From a virus: a DNA stretch of 40,660 bases. Position numbers and translations under genes: made by a program. Positions 23,471 to 30,668 of this stretch are shown here, piece after piece. The notes below the pieces were generated by a model. It searched no databases and was not told the DNA's origin. It worked only from the letters and a program-made list of their open reading frames with translations. Numbering within the stretch: position 1 is the stretch's first letter; every line of letters begins with the position of its first letter. The stretch is from positions 1 through 40,660 of IMG/VR virus record IMGVR_UViG_3300042731_010106; one strand, written 5' to 3'.

Positions 23471-24385
23471 ATGCGTGAATTTCATTTGGAAGAACGCCCG
23501 AGAACTTTTAAAGAGGTGATCGGGCAAAAAGAGGCCTGTCAACAATTGATTAAACTATCACAGGGGCCTGGAGGGATTCCTCATTGCCTTTTGTTTACCG
23601 GGCCTTCAGGTTGCGGAAAAACAACACTCGCACGTATTGTTCGAAAAAAACTTGGATGTTCCAATTATGATTTTTATGAAATCAATGCTGCAAATAATCG
23701 CGGGATTGATATGGTCCGTGATATTCAAATGCGGGCAGGTCTATCTCCTATTGCCGGGAAAACAAAAATATGGCTTATTGATGAATGCCACCAGACAACG
23801 CCAGATGCCCAAGGAGCGTTTTTAAAACTTTCGGAAGAGCCCCCACCACATGTGTATTTTATGTTGGCCACAACCAATCCAAAAAAACTCAGGAAAGAGA
23901 TTTGGACTCGTTGCACTGAAATCACTGTCCGGGAATTAACCAGTGAAGAAATATTCGGACTTGTTCGAACAATTGCAGAAAAACACGGGAGCAATATCAG
24001 TTCAGAGGTCGGAACAAAACTTGCTGAGATTGCGGAGGGAAGCGCACGTAAAGCCCTCGTTTTGCTGCAACAAATCATTGGGTTTCCTGACGATAAAACT
24101 AGAATTGAAGTCCTCCGAAAAAGCAATACTCAACAAGCGGTAATTGAAATCGCCCGGGCGCTCATGGCAGGGAAACCATGGTCCGTAATTGCTGAACTTC
24201 TCCGGAATTGTGAAGAGGAACCGGAAAGAGTCCGACATATAATCCTTTCCTATTTTTCGAAAATTGCTTTTAAAGGGATAGGCGCAAAGCGAGCAGTACA
24301 GATTATGGAAGAGTTTCAATATGATTACTTTGACACCAAAAAGGCCGGTTTAGTAATGAGTTGTTATCGGGCCTGTAATAGTTAA
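23471..24385 (+). CDS. AAA+ clamp loader (DnaX/RFC small-subunit-like)
   Basis: The 304-residue protein has the clamp-loader order: RPRTFKEVIGQKEA (9-22), Walker A GPSGCGKTT (about 44-52), Walker B IWLIDECHQ (about 99-107), sensor 1 region YFMLATTNP (about 128-136), an arginine finger region (WTRCTEI) and sensor 2-like SARKALVLLQQ (about 190-200). The C-terminal collar is short. It loads the sliding clamp onto primed DNA. Bacterial DnaX is much longer; phage and archaeal small subunits are this size. Only one loader gene is seen, so the pentamer may be a homomer or include host subunits. AAAGGAG precedes the ATG. Confidence 0.85.
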   Translation: MREFHLEERPRTFKEVIGQKEACQQLIKLSQGPGGIPHCLLFTGPSGCGKTTLARIVRKKLGCSNYDFYEINAANNRGIDMVRDIQMRAGLSPIAGKTKIWLIDECHQTTPDAQGAFLKLSEEPPPHVYFMLATTNPKKLRKEIWTRCTEITVRELTSEEIFGLVRTIAEKHGSNISSEVGTKLAEIAEGSARKALVLLQQIIGFPDDKTRIEVLRKSNTQQAVIEIARALMAGKPWSVIAELLRNCEEEPERVRHIILSYFSKIAFKGIGAKRAVQIMEEFQYDYFDTKKAGLVMSCYRACNS

Positions 24386-24396
24386 AGTATTCTAAA

Positions 24397-24533
24397 ACAA
24401 AAGGAGAAATTATGGCTCCAACAAAAAAACAGAGGGAACATACCCGCAGAGTCCGACGGGGAAATCGTCATGAACAACGACAACAACATGTTGATGAAAG
24501 CGAATGGAAGAACTGTATCAAGCGTCCTGAAGG
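24397..24533 (+). repeat. Direct repeat, copy 1 (5' end of SSB-like gene)
   Basis: About 137 bases, including the SD AAGGAG, closely match 24911-25047, with scattered substitutions and two compensating small length differences. The two copies are 514 bases apart and enclose the DUF4406 gene. Confidence 0.9.
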
Positions 24534-24561
24534 ACCGTGTCACTGGTTATGGAAACTATAA
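24412..24561 (+). CDS. 49-residue duplicate of SSB-like N-terminus
   Basis: The frame starts MAPTKKQREHTRRVRRGNRH, nearly the same as the SSB-like protein at 24926 for its first ~40 residues, then diverges and stops after GPCHWLWKL. It keeps the same SD at the same distance from ATG. Its stop shares bases with the DUF4406 start (TAATG). It may be a relic of the duplication that left DUF4406 here, or a working basic peptide made in its own right. Confidence 0.6.
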   Translation: MAPTKKQREHTRRVRRGNRHEQRQQHVDESEWKNCIKRPEGPCHWLWKL

Positions 24562-24911
24562 TGATCTATATTGCAAGCCCTTACACAATAGGGGACGTTA
24601 CTCAAAATGTGAAGCAACAGATTGATGTTGCAAATGAGCTTATGGATATTGGGATCTGTCCTGTTCTTCCCCTCCTTTCTCATTTCCAGCACATGGTGCA
24701 CCCGCGATCGTATGAAAACTGGATAGAAATTGGCAAAGAAAAACTGCGGAGATGCGATGGGGTTCTTCGGCTTCCCGGTAAATCAAAAGGGGCAGATATG
24801 GAAATTGCTCTTGCAAATGAATTAGGTATCCCGGTTTTTTATTATGATATTCAACAGATCAAAGTTTATTTCAGTAATGAGTTATCAAAACATGAAGCCA
24901 TAAAACATTAA
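24561..24911 (+). CDS. DUF4406/nucleoside 2-deoxyribosyltransferase-like protein
   Basis: From the ATG at 24561, 116 residues start MIYIASPYTIGDVTQNVKQQ, the normal beginning of this family, so longer upstream starts are rejected. The core has PVLPLLSHFQHM (about 34-45) and CDGVLRLPGKSKGADMEIALA (about 69-90). The Glu in DMEIALA is where deoxyribosyltransferases have their nucleophile. It may salvage or exchange nucleobases in the phage pool, which would be relevant if the phage uses altered bases. It sits inside a duplicated stretch between the clamp loader and SSB, suggesting it was acquired there. Confidence 0.7.
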   Translation: MIYIASPYTIGDVTQNVKQQIDVANELMDIGICPVLPLLSHFQHMVHPRSYENWIEIGKEKLRRCDGVLRLPGKSKGADMEIALANELGIPVFYYDIQQIKVYFSNELSKHEAIKH

Positions 24912-25047
24912 CAAAAGGAGAAATTATGGCACCAACAAAAAAACAGAGGGAACGCATCCGCGGAGTCCGACGGGGAAATCGTCATGAGCGACGACAACAA
25001 CAACATGCTGGTGGGAGCGAATGGGACTGCATCCGGATTCCTGAAGG
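24911..25047 (+). repeat. Direct repeat, copy 2 (start of SSB-like gene)
   Basis: Partner of 24397-24533. It covers the SD and about the first 40 codons of the SSB-like gene, which is intact, so this is probably the original copy. Confidence 0.9.
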
Positions 25048-25951
25048 GATAAAAAATTTTAAACCGGAGGCCGGGAAAACATATCATCTAGATGTTATTC
25101 CCTACATTGTTGGCAGTCATAACAAAAATGCTGAAAAAGGGGATGAATATTTTGAACTTTCTTATGCTGTGTATAGTAATATCGGACTTGAAAGCAAACG
25201 ATTTATTGCGATTGGAGAGATGCTTGGAGTACCTGATCCAATAGCAGAACAGTTTGCAACGCTCAGGAAACAGGGAGCTGATTGGGAAGATATGAAAATG
25301 TTCAAACCCACCTGGCGACAAATCTTTCTTATCTTTGTTCATGAGGAAAGTGAAAACGGTTTACAGTTTTTTGAAGGCGCATATGGTGCTTTTGGAGAAC
25401 TTCTTGACGAGGAGCTTGCCGGTGAGGAGACAGACTATATTGATAATTTTGATGATCCAGAACATGGATCTACACTTGAGGTCCGATTCAAATCAAAAAA
25501 CATCGGGAAAGCAAAGCCCTGGATTCTCGCTTCAAAAATCAACTTCATTGAACGTGAAAATGGCTTTACAGCAGATGGAAATAAAAAACTTGCTGCTGCC
25601 ATTCTCGACCAGGCCTCCGAAATCTGTCTCGATGATTGCCTGAAAATAGTTGATTATGATATGCTTAAATCTGTACTTGATGGACGACCGATGGAAATCA
25701 ATGAAACCCCCAGTGAAGAAAAGAAAAAACCGAAAACCGGGAAGGAAACTAAAAAGAAAATTGACAAAAACCCCTCTACAGAAGAAGAATTTGAAGATGA
25801 TTGGGAGTTCCCGGAAGAACCGGAAGAACCACAAAAAAAAGATGAAGAGCTTGAATCTGAAACGGACACTCCTTCATTTGACACTTCAAACGAAGACATA
25901 AAAACAGAGGAAAAGTCGGGGGATGATGAGGACTGGGACGAGGACTGGTAA
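24926..25951 (+). CDS. Single-stranded DNA-binding protein (gp32-like)
   Basis: This 341-residue protein has a basic N-terminus (TKKQRERIRGVRRGNRHERR, residues 4-23), a beta-rich core (about 45-235, beginning KTYHLDVIPYIVG) and a long acidic tail ending DDEDWDEDW. A basic start, OB-like core and acidic aromatic tail are the layout of phage T4 gp32-type SSBs; the tail recruits replication partners. The zinc cysteines of gp32 are absent here. It is the last gene before a strong terminator and closes the main replication operon. Its 5' end is duplicated upstream. Confidence 0.72.
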   Translation: MAPTKKQRERIRGVRRGNRHERRQQQHAGGSEWDCIRIPEGIKNFKPEAGKTYHLDVIPYIVGSHNKNAEKGDEYFELSYAVYSNIGLESKRFIAIGEMLGVPDPIAEQFATLRKQGADWEDMKMFKPTWRQIFLIFVHEESENGLQFFEGAYGAFGELLDEELAGEETDYIDNFDDPEHGSTLEVRFKSKNIGKAKPWILASKINFIERENGFTADGNKKLAAAILDQASEICLDDCLKIVDYDMLKSVLDGRPMEINETPSEEKKKPKTGKETKKKIDKNPSTEEEFEDDWEFPEEPEEPQKKDEELESETDTPSFDTSNEDIKTEEKSGDDEDWDEDW

Positions 25952-25971
25952 AATCAATTTATCCAAAAATG

Positions 25972-26005
25972 CAGGGATGACTGGAGCACCCAGCCATCCT
26001 GTTTT
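25972..26005 (+). terminator. Rho-independent terminator after SSB-like gene
   Basis: CAGGGATGaCTGG (25972-25984) pairs with CCAGcCATCCTG (25990-26001), with one bulged base, around a 5-base loop, followed by TTTT. The hairpin is GC-rich and immediately follows the SSB stop, so it probably ends most replication-block transcription. Confidence 0.75.
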
Positions 26006-26063
26006 AAACATGATAAAAATATAACAAAAAGCAATAATTATTAACACAGGATGGGTGCTTCTT

Positions 26064-26375
26064 ATGAATAAAATTAAAGTATGTACAGCATTCGAAACAA
26101 AAGTATTCAAAATAGGGGATATTGTTCAAGCTTCTCCGGAACTAAAAAAACGTACGTTGCTTGAACATGGATTCAAATTCAGAATAATATCCATTGTTAA
26201 TAATTGGCAAGTAATAGTACGGGTTGTTGAGCATGACAAGTTTTCTTTATGCCCTTCCATTATAGATTACAAAAAAGATGAACTCAAAAGATTTGAATTT
26301 AAAATAGCAGCAGAATTTCTTGATCATATAAAAATAGAAACAAATATTTCCAGCATATCCGGTTTCGGTTTTTAA
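26064..26375 (+). CDS. Hypothetical protein after the terminator
   Basis: ATG at 26064 gives 103 residues; a GTG at 26055 would add three. The sequence (FKIGDIVQASPELKKRTLLEHG ... FRIISIVNNWQVIVRVVEH) looks like a small beta-barrel with alternating strands, of the sort found in SH3- or KOW-like proteins, but I cannot name it. SD is weak. It lies beyond the SSB terminator, so it may depend on readthrough or its own promoter. Confidence 0.55.
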   Translation: MNKIKVCTAFETKVFKIGDIVQASPELKKRTLLEHGFKFRIISIVNNWQVIVRVVEHDKFSLCPSIIDYKKDELKRFEFKIAAEFLDHIKIETNISSISGFGF

Positions 26376-26385
26376 AAGAAATAGT

Positions 26386-26580
26386 ATGAGAAAAGAAAAT
26401 CCTGATTGGTGGAAAATCTACCCCCTCACGTTCGGAAAATATAAGGGGGAAACAATATATAATATTATGATAAATGATTATTCGTATATTAAATGGCTGG
26501 ATTCTGTACAACTTGATAAAACAACCCGTGCTGCAATAAATGAAGCCATCAAATATTATAGCATCCATTTTACACATTGA
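26386..26580 (+). CDS. DUF3820/ExoX C-terminal-like protein
   Basis: The 64-residue protein has LTFGKYKGETIYNIMI (14-29) followed by YSYIKWLDSVQ (32-42), the short FGKYKG...YxxWL motif of DUF3820, also found at the end of exonuclease X. That small domain is thought to bind nucleic acid. It is the last plus-strand gene before the convergent junction. No strong SD is visible. The motif is clear though the function is not. Confidence 0.65.
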   Translation: MRKENPDWWKIYPLTFGKYKGETIYNIMINDYSYIKWLDSVQLDKTTRAAINEAIKYYSIHFTH

Positions 26581-26687
26581 AGAGCCATGCTTGAAGAATT
26601 GTTAATTCAGAATTTTCAAACTTATATCAAAAACCCGTATTTCATTTGATGCCGGAAACACTTGCATTATTAATAAATGATGTGCTT

Positions 26688-26696
26688 TGATATAAT
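26688..26696 (+). promoter_or_regulatory. Extended -10 promoter of candidate small RNA
   Basis: TGA followed by a perfect TATAAT (26691-26696) makes an extended -10 element. No -35 box at normal spacing was seen. Its predicted start, about 26702-26703, falls in the first bases of the hairpin element. Confidence 0.35.
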
Positions 26697-26698
26697 AA

Positions 26699-26780
26699 AG
26701 CCGTGAAGTATACATGTAAGATCATCCGGGAGACTGAAGTCGGATTAATTCCTCCTATACATACTATCACGGCTGTTTTA
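26699..26780 (+). ncRNA. Structured RNA candidate or bidirectional terminator
   Basis: AGCCGTGA (26699-26706) pairs with TCACGGCT (26767-26774), extended by AGTAT (26707-26711) with ATACT (26761-26765) and one bulged A. Inside, ATCCG (26724-26728) pairs with CGGAT (26741-26745) and the loop GGAG can reach CTCC at 26752-26755, making a possible pseudoknot. TTTTATTT follows on the plus strand. It lies between two convergent gene blocks, so terminator function is likely; the internal structure and extended -10 suggest a short independent RNA as well. It is not a standard tRNA, having no T-loop consensus. Confidence 0.5.
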
Positions 26781-26784
26781 TTTA

Positions 26785-27405
26785 CTAAGCCCCAATTTTT
26801 TTGAGCACATATGTCCCTATGCTCTCTCTACCGAGTTGCGTTTCCATGTCATTGTGGTCAATAATTTCAAACCCTTGTTCATAAAACCAGTCCACCAGAC
26901 CTGCATGGGTAAAATACCAGTAATGTTCATCCTTTTTATAGTGCTTGCTTTTTAAAATATTATTAATATCTGTAAAAATTGGAATAGAAATAAACACCCA
27001 TTTCTTAACATGCCGTAGTGCAACATTCGGTTCTTTTATATGCTCAAGAGAATCCCAAAATGTGGCTGCTATATGTTCCCCCTCATATAAATTGCAATAT
27101 CTGTTTTTTTCTTTAAGCCAGTTAACAGCATCAGAGTTCACATCAAATCCAGTTGCATTTCCATGTCTTTCAATAAAATGACCGCTTCCTATCCCCACAT
27201 CAACAACAAGTCCGTCATAATATTTACGCACCAAATTAACTCTTACTTGTGTTATCAATTCCCCTTTGGTAGACGAAGCAAGATTTCCATATTCTATAAA
27301 GTAATTTTTAAGACATTTCCCTTCTTTAACTGGATAATACCCAACCCCTTTCTCAGGAAACCATATCAGATTATTTTTTAATAAATCATTAATTTGTCTG
27401 CACAT
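26785..27405 (-). CDS. SAM-dependent methyltransferase
   Basis: This 206-residue protein has a class I methyltransferase core: motif I VVDVGIGSGHFI (about 67-78), then ATGFDVNSDAVNWL and FWDSLEHIKEP (about 115-125), followed by WVFISIPIF. It resembles enzymes that methylate sugars or small molecules more than DNA methylases, since no DPPY or PC motif is present. AGGAGGG lies eight bases before the start. It overlaps the glycosyltransferase-like gene and ends the right-hand operon at the convergent junction. Capping a glycan by methylation is a likely role. Confidence 0.72.
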   Translation of the reverse strand: MCRQINDLLKNNLIWFPEKGVGYYPVKEGKCLKNYFIEYGNLASSTKGELITQVRVNLVRKYYDGLVVDVGIGSGHFIERHGNATGFDVNSDAVNWLKEKNRYCNLYEGEHIAATFWDSLEHIKEPNVALRHVKKWVFISIPIFTDINNILKSKHYKKDEHYWYFTHAGLVDWFYEQGFEIIDHNDMETQLGRESIGTYVLKKIGA

Positions 27406-28249
27406 TTAATAAAACCCTCCTGAATCTATTTTCAAACTCCGTTATTGTTTTGTTGCATTGATGCATCTTATTTACACAACGACAAAAATTATCAGGATAA
27501 ATCCACTGCACCTTTTCAAGGCACATTGGTTTCCCCGTTATTTTTTCCGGTGCATTATACCCGCCTTGCCCCCCAAGTATTACTATCAATGGAACTCCTG
27601 CAGCAATTGCTGCAGGAACTATCCACCCAACACCGCCAACAACAACAGAAGCGCCTCGAATCAATCCCATTAATTCATCAAATACCAATTCACCATTATT
27701 GTATATAATATCACATTCCGGTAATAACGGGGACCACTCTATACCATTTTGCAAATCAGCAACCGAAATAGTGGTAAACCCGCTTTTCTTTAATTCAATG
27801 GCGGCATTTACTATATACTGTGGTTCCGGATTACGAGCGGGATTTTTCCACTCTTCCCGTATGGTAACCGGGCGTACTACAGCATACGGTTTTTTTATTG
27901 GTAATAAATCAAATACCGGGAGATCAAATTTTTTAGCATCAATACCAAAACATATTCTCATTTCATCAAGTATAGATCTCCCCCGCAAAAGAGCATTTCC
28001 ATATCTTATTTTCTTTGCCGGTCTTATAATAGGAGAACTATTCCATATATAGCCGGGTTGTCGATCAATGTTGGTTTTTTGTGTCCGTAATCGTGTATTT
28101 TGTTTTACAGGCAGCACATTAGACAAATCACAATACAATTGCGGCCAACATGTTCGTAAGTAAACAGTATCCTTTATCTCACGAATAAAAGCACGTTGAT
28201 AGATATTATCACCGAGACCATGCATGCCATCAATCAATAACATATTCAT
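27389..28249 (-). CDS. Glycosyltransferase-like protein (GT-B, GT9-like)
   Basis: The 286-residue protein begins MNMLLIDGMHGLGDNIYQR, the GxGD start of heptosyltransferase-type (GT9) enzymes, and ends with a nucleotide-sugar-binding half holding GASVVVGGVGWIVPAAIAAGVPLIVILGG (about 207-235), in which the usual GxxH appears as GVGW. It is somewhat shorter than host enzymes. It overlaps both neighbours, forming one set with the methyltransferase, a second such protein and the DUF115-like protein. The substrate cannot be read; virion or host-surface glycans are candidates. Confidence 0.62.
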   Translation of the reverse strand: MNMLLIDGMHGLGDNIYQRAFIREIKDTVYLRTCWPQLYCDLSNVLPVKQNTRLRTQKTNIDRQPGYIWNSSPIIRPAKKIRYGNALLRGRSILDEMRICFGIDAKKFDLPVFDLLPIKKPYAVVRPVTIREEWKNPARNPEPQYIVNAAIELKKSGFTTISVADLQNGIEWSPLLPECDIIYNNGELVFDELMGLIRGASVVVGGVGWIVPAAIAAGVPLIVILGGQGGYNAPEKITGKPMCLEKVQWIYPDNFCRCVNKMHQCNKTITEFENRFRRVLLNVQTN

Positions 28250-29069
28250 GTTTTCTATTTATATGTTCTGTTGCATCATTAATTATTGATTCCAAGGAAT
28301 CACCAAAAAAACAATTTTTGAATAACCCTGTATCGAGATTTTCTTTTCTTAGCCATGTATGGATTAATTTCCTGTTTTCAGGAAAATAAATCATCAATGT
28401 AGGAACATTAAATTCTTCTGCAATAACACTCAAACCACTTTGATAAGAAATAAAATATCCTGCTTGTGATATTATGCCCATTGTCTGACTAATACTTGCC
28501 TCTGTGATGACAGATACATCAATACACGTATTGAAAGCCTGTTTCGTTTCCACCAATTTATCTCTATCATACGGAGCACCAATAAGAATACATTTATTCA
28601 ATCCAAGCATACTGCACACTTTTTCCGTAATTTTTGCCCAGTCACTTGATGACATCTGATGGTACAAATCAATATGCCTGCATCCACTAATATAAAGCAG
28701 AAGATATTCTTTTTTGTTGTTAAATAATTCCGGCCTCAAACCAATATCCCAATTGACAGGATTACTGTCTATTGATGCAATATGAATCCCTTTTTCCAAC
28801 CAGGCGTTTACAGAATATTCTCTGTCTATTTTATCTGTAGTATAAAAACCACTTGCCACCCTGCTATACACAGCTGAACGCACTTTTTTAAAGGAAATAC
28901 TTCCTGTTTTATCAAGGATCCGTAAAAAATCACCGGCTCTTCTTTGTACATCATCGTGTTTTGTTACCAGAACATTGAAATTTATTTTATCATATAACAA
29001 GGAAAGTTTCCTATAAACCCATATCAGATCACCTATTCCCTGAACAGTGTTAATTGTAATCTCTTTCAT
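28230..29069 (-). CDS. Second glycosyltransferase-like protein
   Basis: These 279 residues start MKEITINTVQGIGDLIWVYR, again the GxGD opening of GT9-like enzymes. The C-terminal half has KCILIGAPYDRDKL and ISQAGYFISYQSGLSVIAEEFNVPTLMIYF (about 200-230), the position of the sugar-nucleotide site; a typical His is replaced here by the SYQSG segment. It is divergent from its neighbour, so this is not a simple recent duplication. The start overlaps the DUF115-like gene by four bases. Confidence 0.6.
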   Translation of the reverse strand: MKEITINTVQGIGDLIWVYRKLSLLYDKINFNVLVTKHDDVQRRAGDFLRILDKTGSISFKKVRSAVYSRVASGFYTTDKIDREYSVNAWLEKGIHIASIDSNPVNWDIGLRPELFNNKKEYLLLYISGCRHIDLYHQMSSSDWAKITEKVCSMLGLNKCILIGAPYDRDKLVETKQAFNTCIDVSVITEASISQTMGIISQAGYFISYQSGLSVIAEEFNVPTLMIYFPENRKLIHTWLRKENLDTGLFKNCFFGDSLESIINDATEHINRKHEYVID

Positions 29070-29617
29070 TTCATACCCAGAACTTCTTCAAGCGATTTTT
29101 TTTCAAAACACCCTAATTCAGTATAACGACTGCAATTATAAATAACAACACCTTGCTTTTTAAGTTGTGGTTTAATAGAAGCAAATTGGGAATGCCATTT
29201 TTTCATTTTCAGCTCAGTAGGGTTTCTTAATCTCGGTCCGGTATGGGCCCCGTGCCAATGTAATCCGTTTTTCAAGGAACAATCATATCCAAGTAAAGCT
29301 ATTGTTTTATATCCAATAAACGCACCAAATTGAATAGCTCTCATGCCTGAATTATACGCTGCCCCAGTTACCGGATGATACTTCACACCATACATTCTGT
29401 TAGCTGAGATTGCACTGGACCATCTTTCCGCCTCAATAGTAATTTTATTATGATAAGCAACCCACCATTTGTAATCACCGGCATAAATGTAATCACAACG
29501 TAGAAACATTTGCCACGAATTATTCACTGCACATATTTTTTTCCCTGATTTTGCTACAACAGCACAGTCTTCCGCCGTAAGACTTGGACCAGAAGCAATA
29601 CAGAATAAATCTACCAT
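29066..29617 (-). CDS. DUF115-like/'norphogenetic' phage protein
   Basis: This 183-residue protein starts with LFCIASGPSLTAEDCAVV (4-21), followed by AVNNSWQMFLRCDYIYAGDYKWWVAY (about 30-55) and later IALLGYDCSLKNGLHWHG (about 107-124). These motifs occur in a phage protein family often labelled 'norphogenetic', related to the DUF115 group with GT-A or sialyltransferase-like folds. The GPS motif probably binds a nucleotide-sugar phosphate. It is the first gene of the glycan cassette, just after the membrane-protein genes. Confidence 0.65.
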   Translation of the reverse strand: MVDLFCIASGPSLTAEDCAVVAKSGKKICAVNNSWQMFLRCDYIYAGDYKWWVAYHNKITIEAERWSSAISANRMYGVKYHPVTGAAYNSGMRAIQFGAFIGYKTIALLGYDCSLKNGLHWHGAHTGPRLRNPTELKMKKWHSQFASIKPQLKKQGVVIYNCSRYTELGCFEKKSLEEVLGMK

Positions 29618-29618
29618 A

Positions 29619-29897
29619 TTATCTTCTTTTCCTTAGATAAACCATTTCAGTTTTAAGTGCGGCAATATCATTTCCAATCGTTGCAACTGCTTTCATGATT
29701 TCCTTATTGCTTTCTATTTGTTCTTTTAGCAAATTCTCCTGTTTTTGAGAAAGAGTTTCAATTTTTTTATCACAACTTTCCACCTGTTTTTTCGCACCTC
29801 TAACAGTTTCTGCTTGCTGCCCGCTTGTATAGGAGTAAGTGATTAATAAAACAACCACTGTAATTACATTCCCGATTATCCATCCGTATGACTGCAT
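29619..29897 (-). CDS. Membrane-anchored coiled-coil protein (spanin/Rz-like?)
   Basis: Of 92 residues, 5-25 are a membrane segment (GWIIGNVITVVVLLITYSYT), and most of the rest is a charged coiled coil (about 32-85) ending in LRKRR. This is the topology of an inner-membrane spanin, which links the membranes in the last stage of lysis of Gram-negative cells. No lipoprotein partner was found. A tail-linked membrane peptide is the alternative. It overlaps the upstream gene by 22 bases, and the DUF115-like gene starts one base after its stop. Confidence 0.5.
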   Translation of the reverse strand: MQSYGWIIGNVITVVVLLITYSYTSGQQAETVRGAKKQVESCDKKIETLSQKQENLLKEQIESNKEIMKAVATIGNDIAALKTEMVYLRKRR

Positions 29898-30247
29898 TGT
29901 TCACCCTGTTGTTTAATGATTTTCTCAAATTCCTGCAAAATACCCCCATTCCTTGATAAATATTTTGCCGCTTCCTTTTTCAATTCTTCCTTTGTTTTTA
30001 TATCTTCTGGAATTGCATTATAGAATAATGTGGTTTTCCCGAATAGCCCTGAAATAATTTTTGATATAATAGAAACTGTGAGTTTGTTGTTCACCCATTT
30101 CCATTTTGTCGGGAGCTTCTGAAGCATTTTCTGCACAACTCTGAATAGAAACCCCCCACATATCATAATAACAGGAACAGTGATTGGTCCCAATTCCGGT
30201 ACTTTTTCAGTAATCAGGTTCCCTATAAATCCAAGCGAATCAACCAT
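29876..30247 (-). CDS. Small membrane protein (holin candidate)
   Basis: The 123-residue protein has one hydrophobic segment at about 20-37 (GPITVPVIMICGGFLFRV) with an amphipathic region at 55-70 (TVSISKI-like helix) and a charged C-terminal half. It lies between a DUF5675 gene and a spanin-like gene with overlaps on both sides, so a holin or lysis accessory function is suggested by context. Only one clear membrane span is seen, and the C-terminal domain is large for a holin. Confidence 0.4.
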   Translation of the reverse strand: MVDSLGFIGNLITEKVPELGPITVPVIMICGGFLFRVVQKMLQKLPTKWKWVNNKLTVSIISKIISGLFGKTTLFYNAIPEDIKTKEELKKEAAKYLSRNGGILQEFEKIIKQQGEQCSHTDG

Positions 30248-30668
30248 TTTTTATCTCCTTTACAATATCTTTTATTGATATATGAACTGGATTCAATCCA
30301 ATTTTTTTATCAAGTAGATCATAAAAAAGTATTACCGCTTCTTTGCTTTTTTGGATCATGTTCAACTTTGCATTATATATTAATCCTCCAGCAAGGCATC
30401 CGTCAACATCTTTATGCGTGTTACCAATATGCATGAATCGAAATGCACCACGATCCCGGATATTCTCATTAATCGCATAACAAAAACCCAACCCGGCTTT
30501 CAGATTAGTTGTGGATTTTACAAGATGGCAATCGTACTCCCCGACAGGAAGTATTTTTGCGGTGTCCTCTACAGTAAAGAACAGAGTATTATATACTATA
30601 AACATACCAAATGTGTTATTATCTTTTTCAAAGAATCGCGCAATAGTGATATCAAGAAAAGTTTTCAT
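30240..30668 (-). CDS. DUF5675 family protein
   Basis: The start at 30668 is chosen because it forms an ATGA overlap with the lipase stop; 142 residues follow. The sequence has FFTVEDTAKILPVGEYDCHL (about 31-50), FMHIGNTHKDVDGCLAGGLI (about 97-116) and a later SKEAV helix, the order of DUF5675 phage proteins. Such genes often sit beside lysis genes, and the conserved His, Asp and Cys could form a hydrolase-like site, although activity is unproven. No classical endolysin is visible in this cassette, so this is one candidate for wall cutting. Confidence 0.7.
   Translation of the reverse strand: MKTFLDITIARFFEKDNNTFGMFIVYNTLFFTVEDTAKILPVGEYDCHLVKSTTNLKAGLGFCYAINENIRDRGAFRFMHIGNTHKDVDGCLAGGLIYNAKLNMIQKSKEAVILFYDLLDKKIGLNPVHISIKDIVKEIKNG

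Noticed and set aside
24537-24560. Upstream starts (GTG 24537, ATG 24549) for the DUF4406 gene
   Set aside because: The family begins MxIYIAxPY; the ATG at 24561 gives exactly that and forms a TAATG junction with the preceding frame.
26700-26774. A tRNA (74 bases with a 7-bp closing stem)
   Set aside because: No T-loop GTTC-type sequence, no normal D-arm, and the inner hairpin has a 12-base loop; the fit is only length and outer stem.
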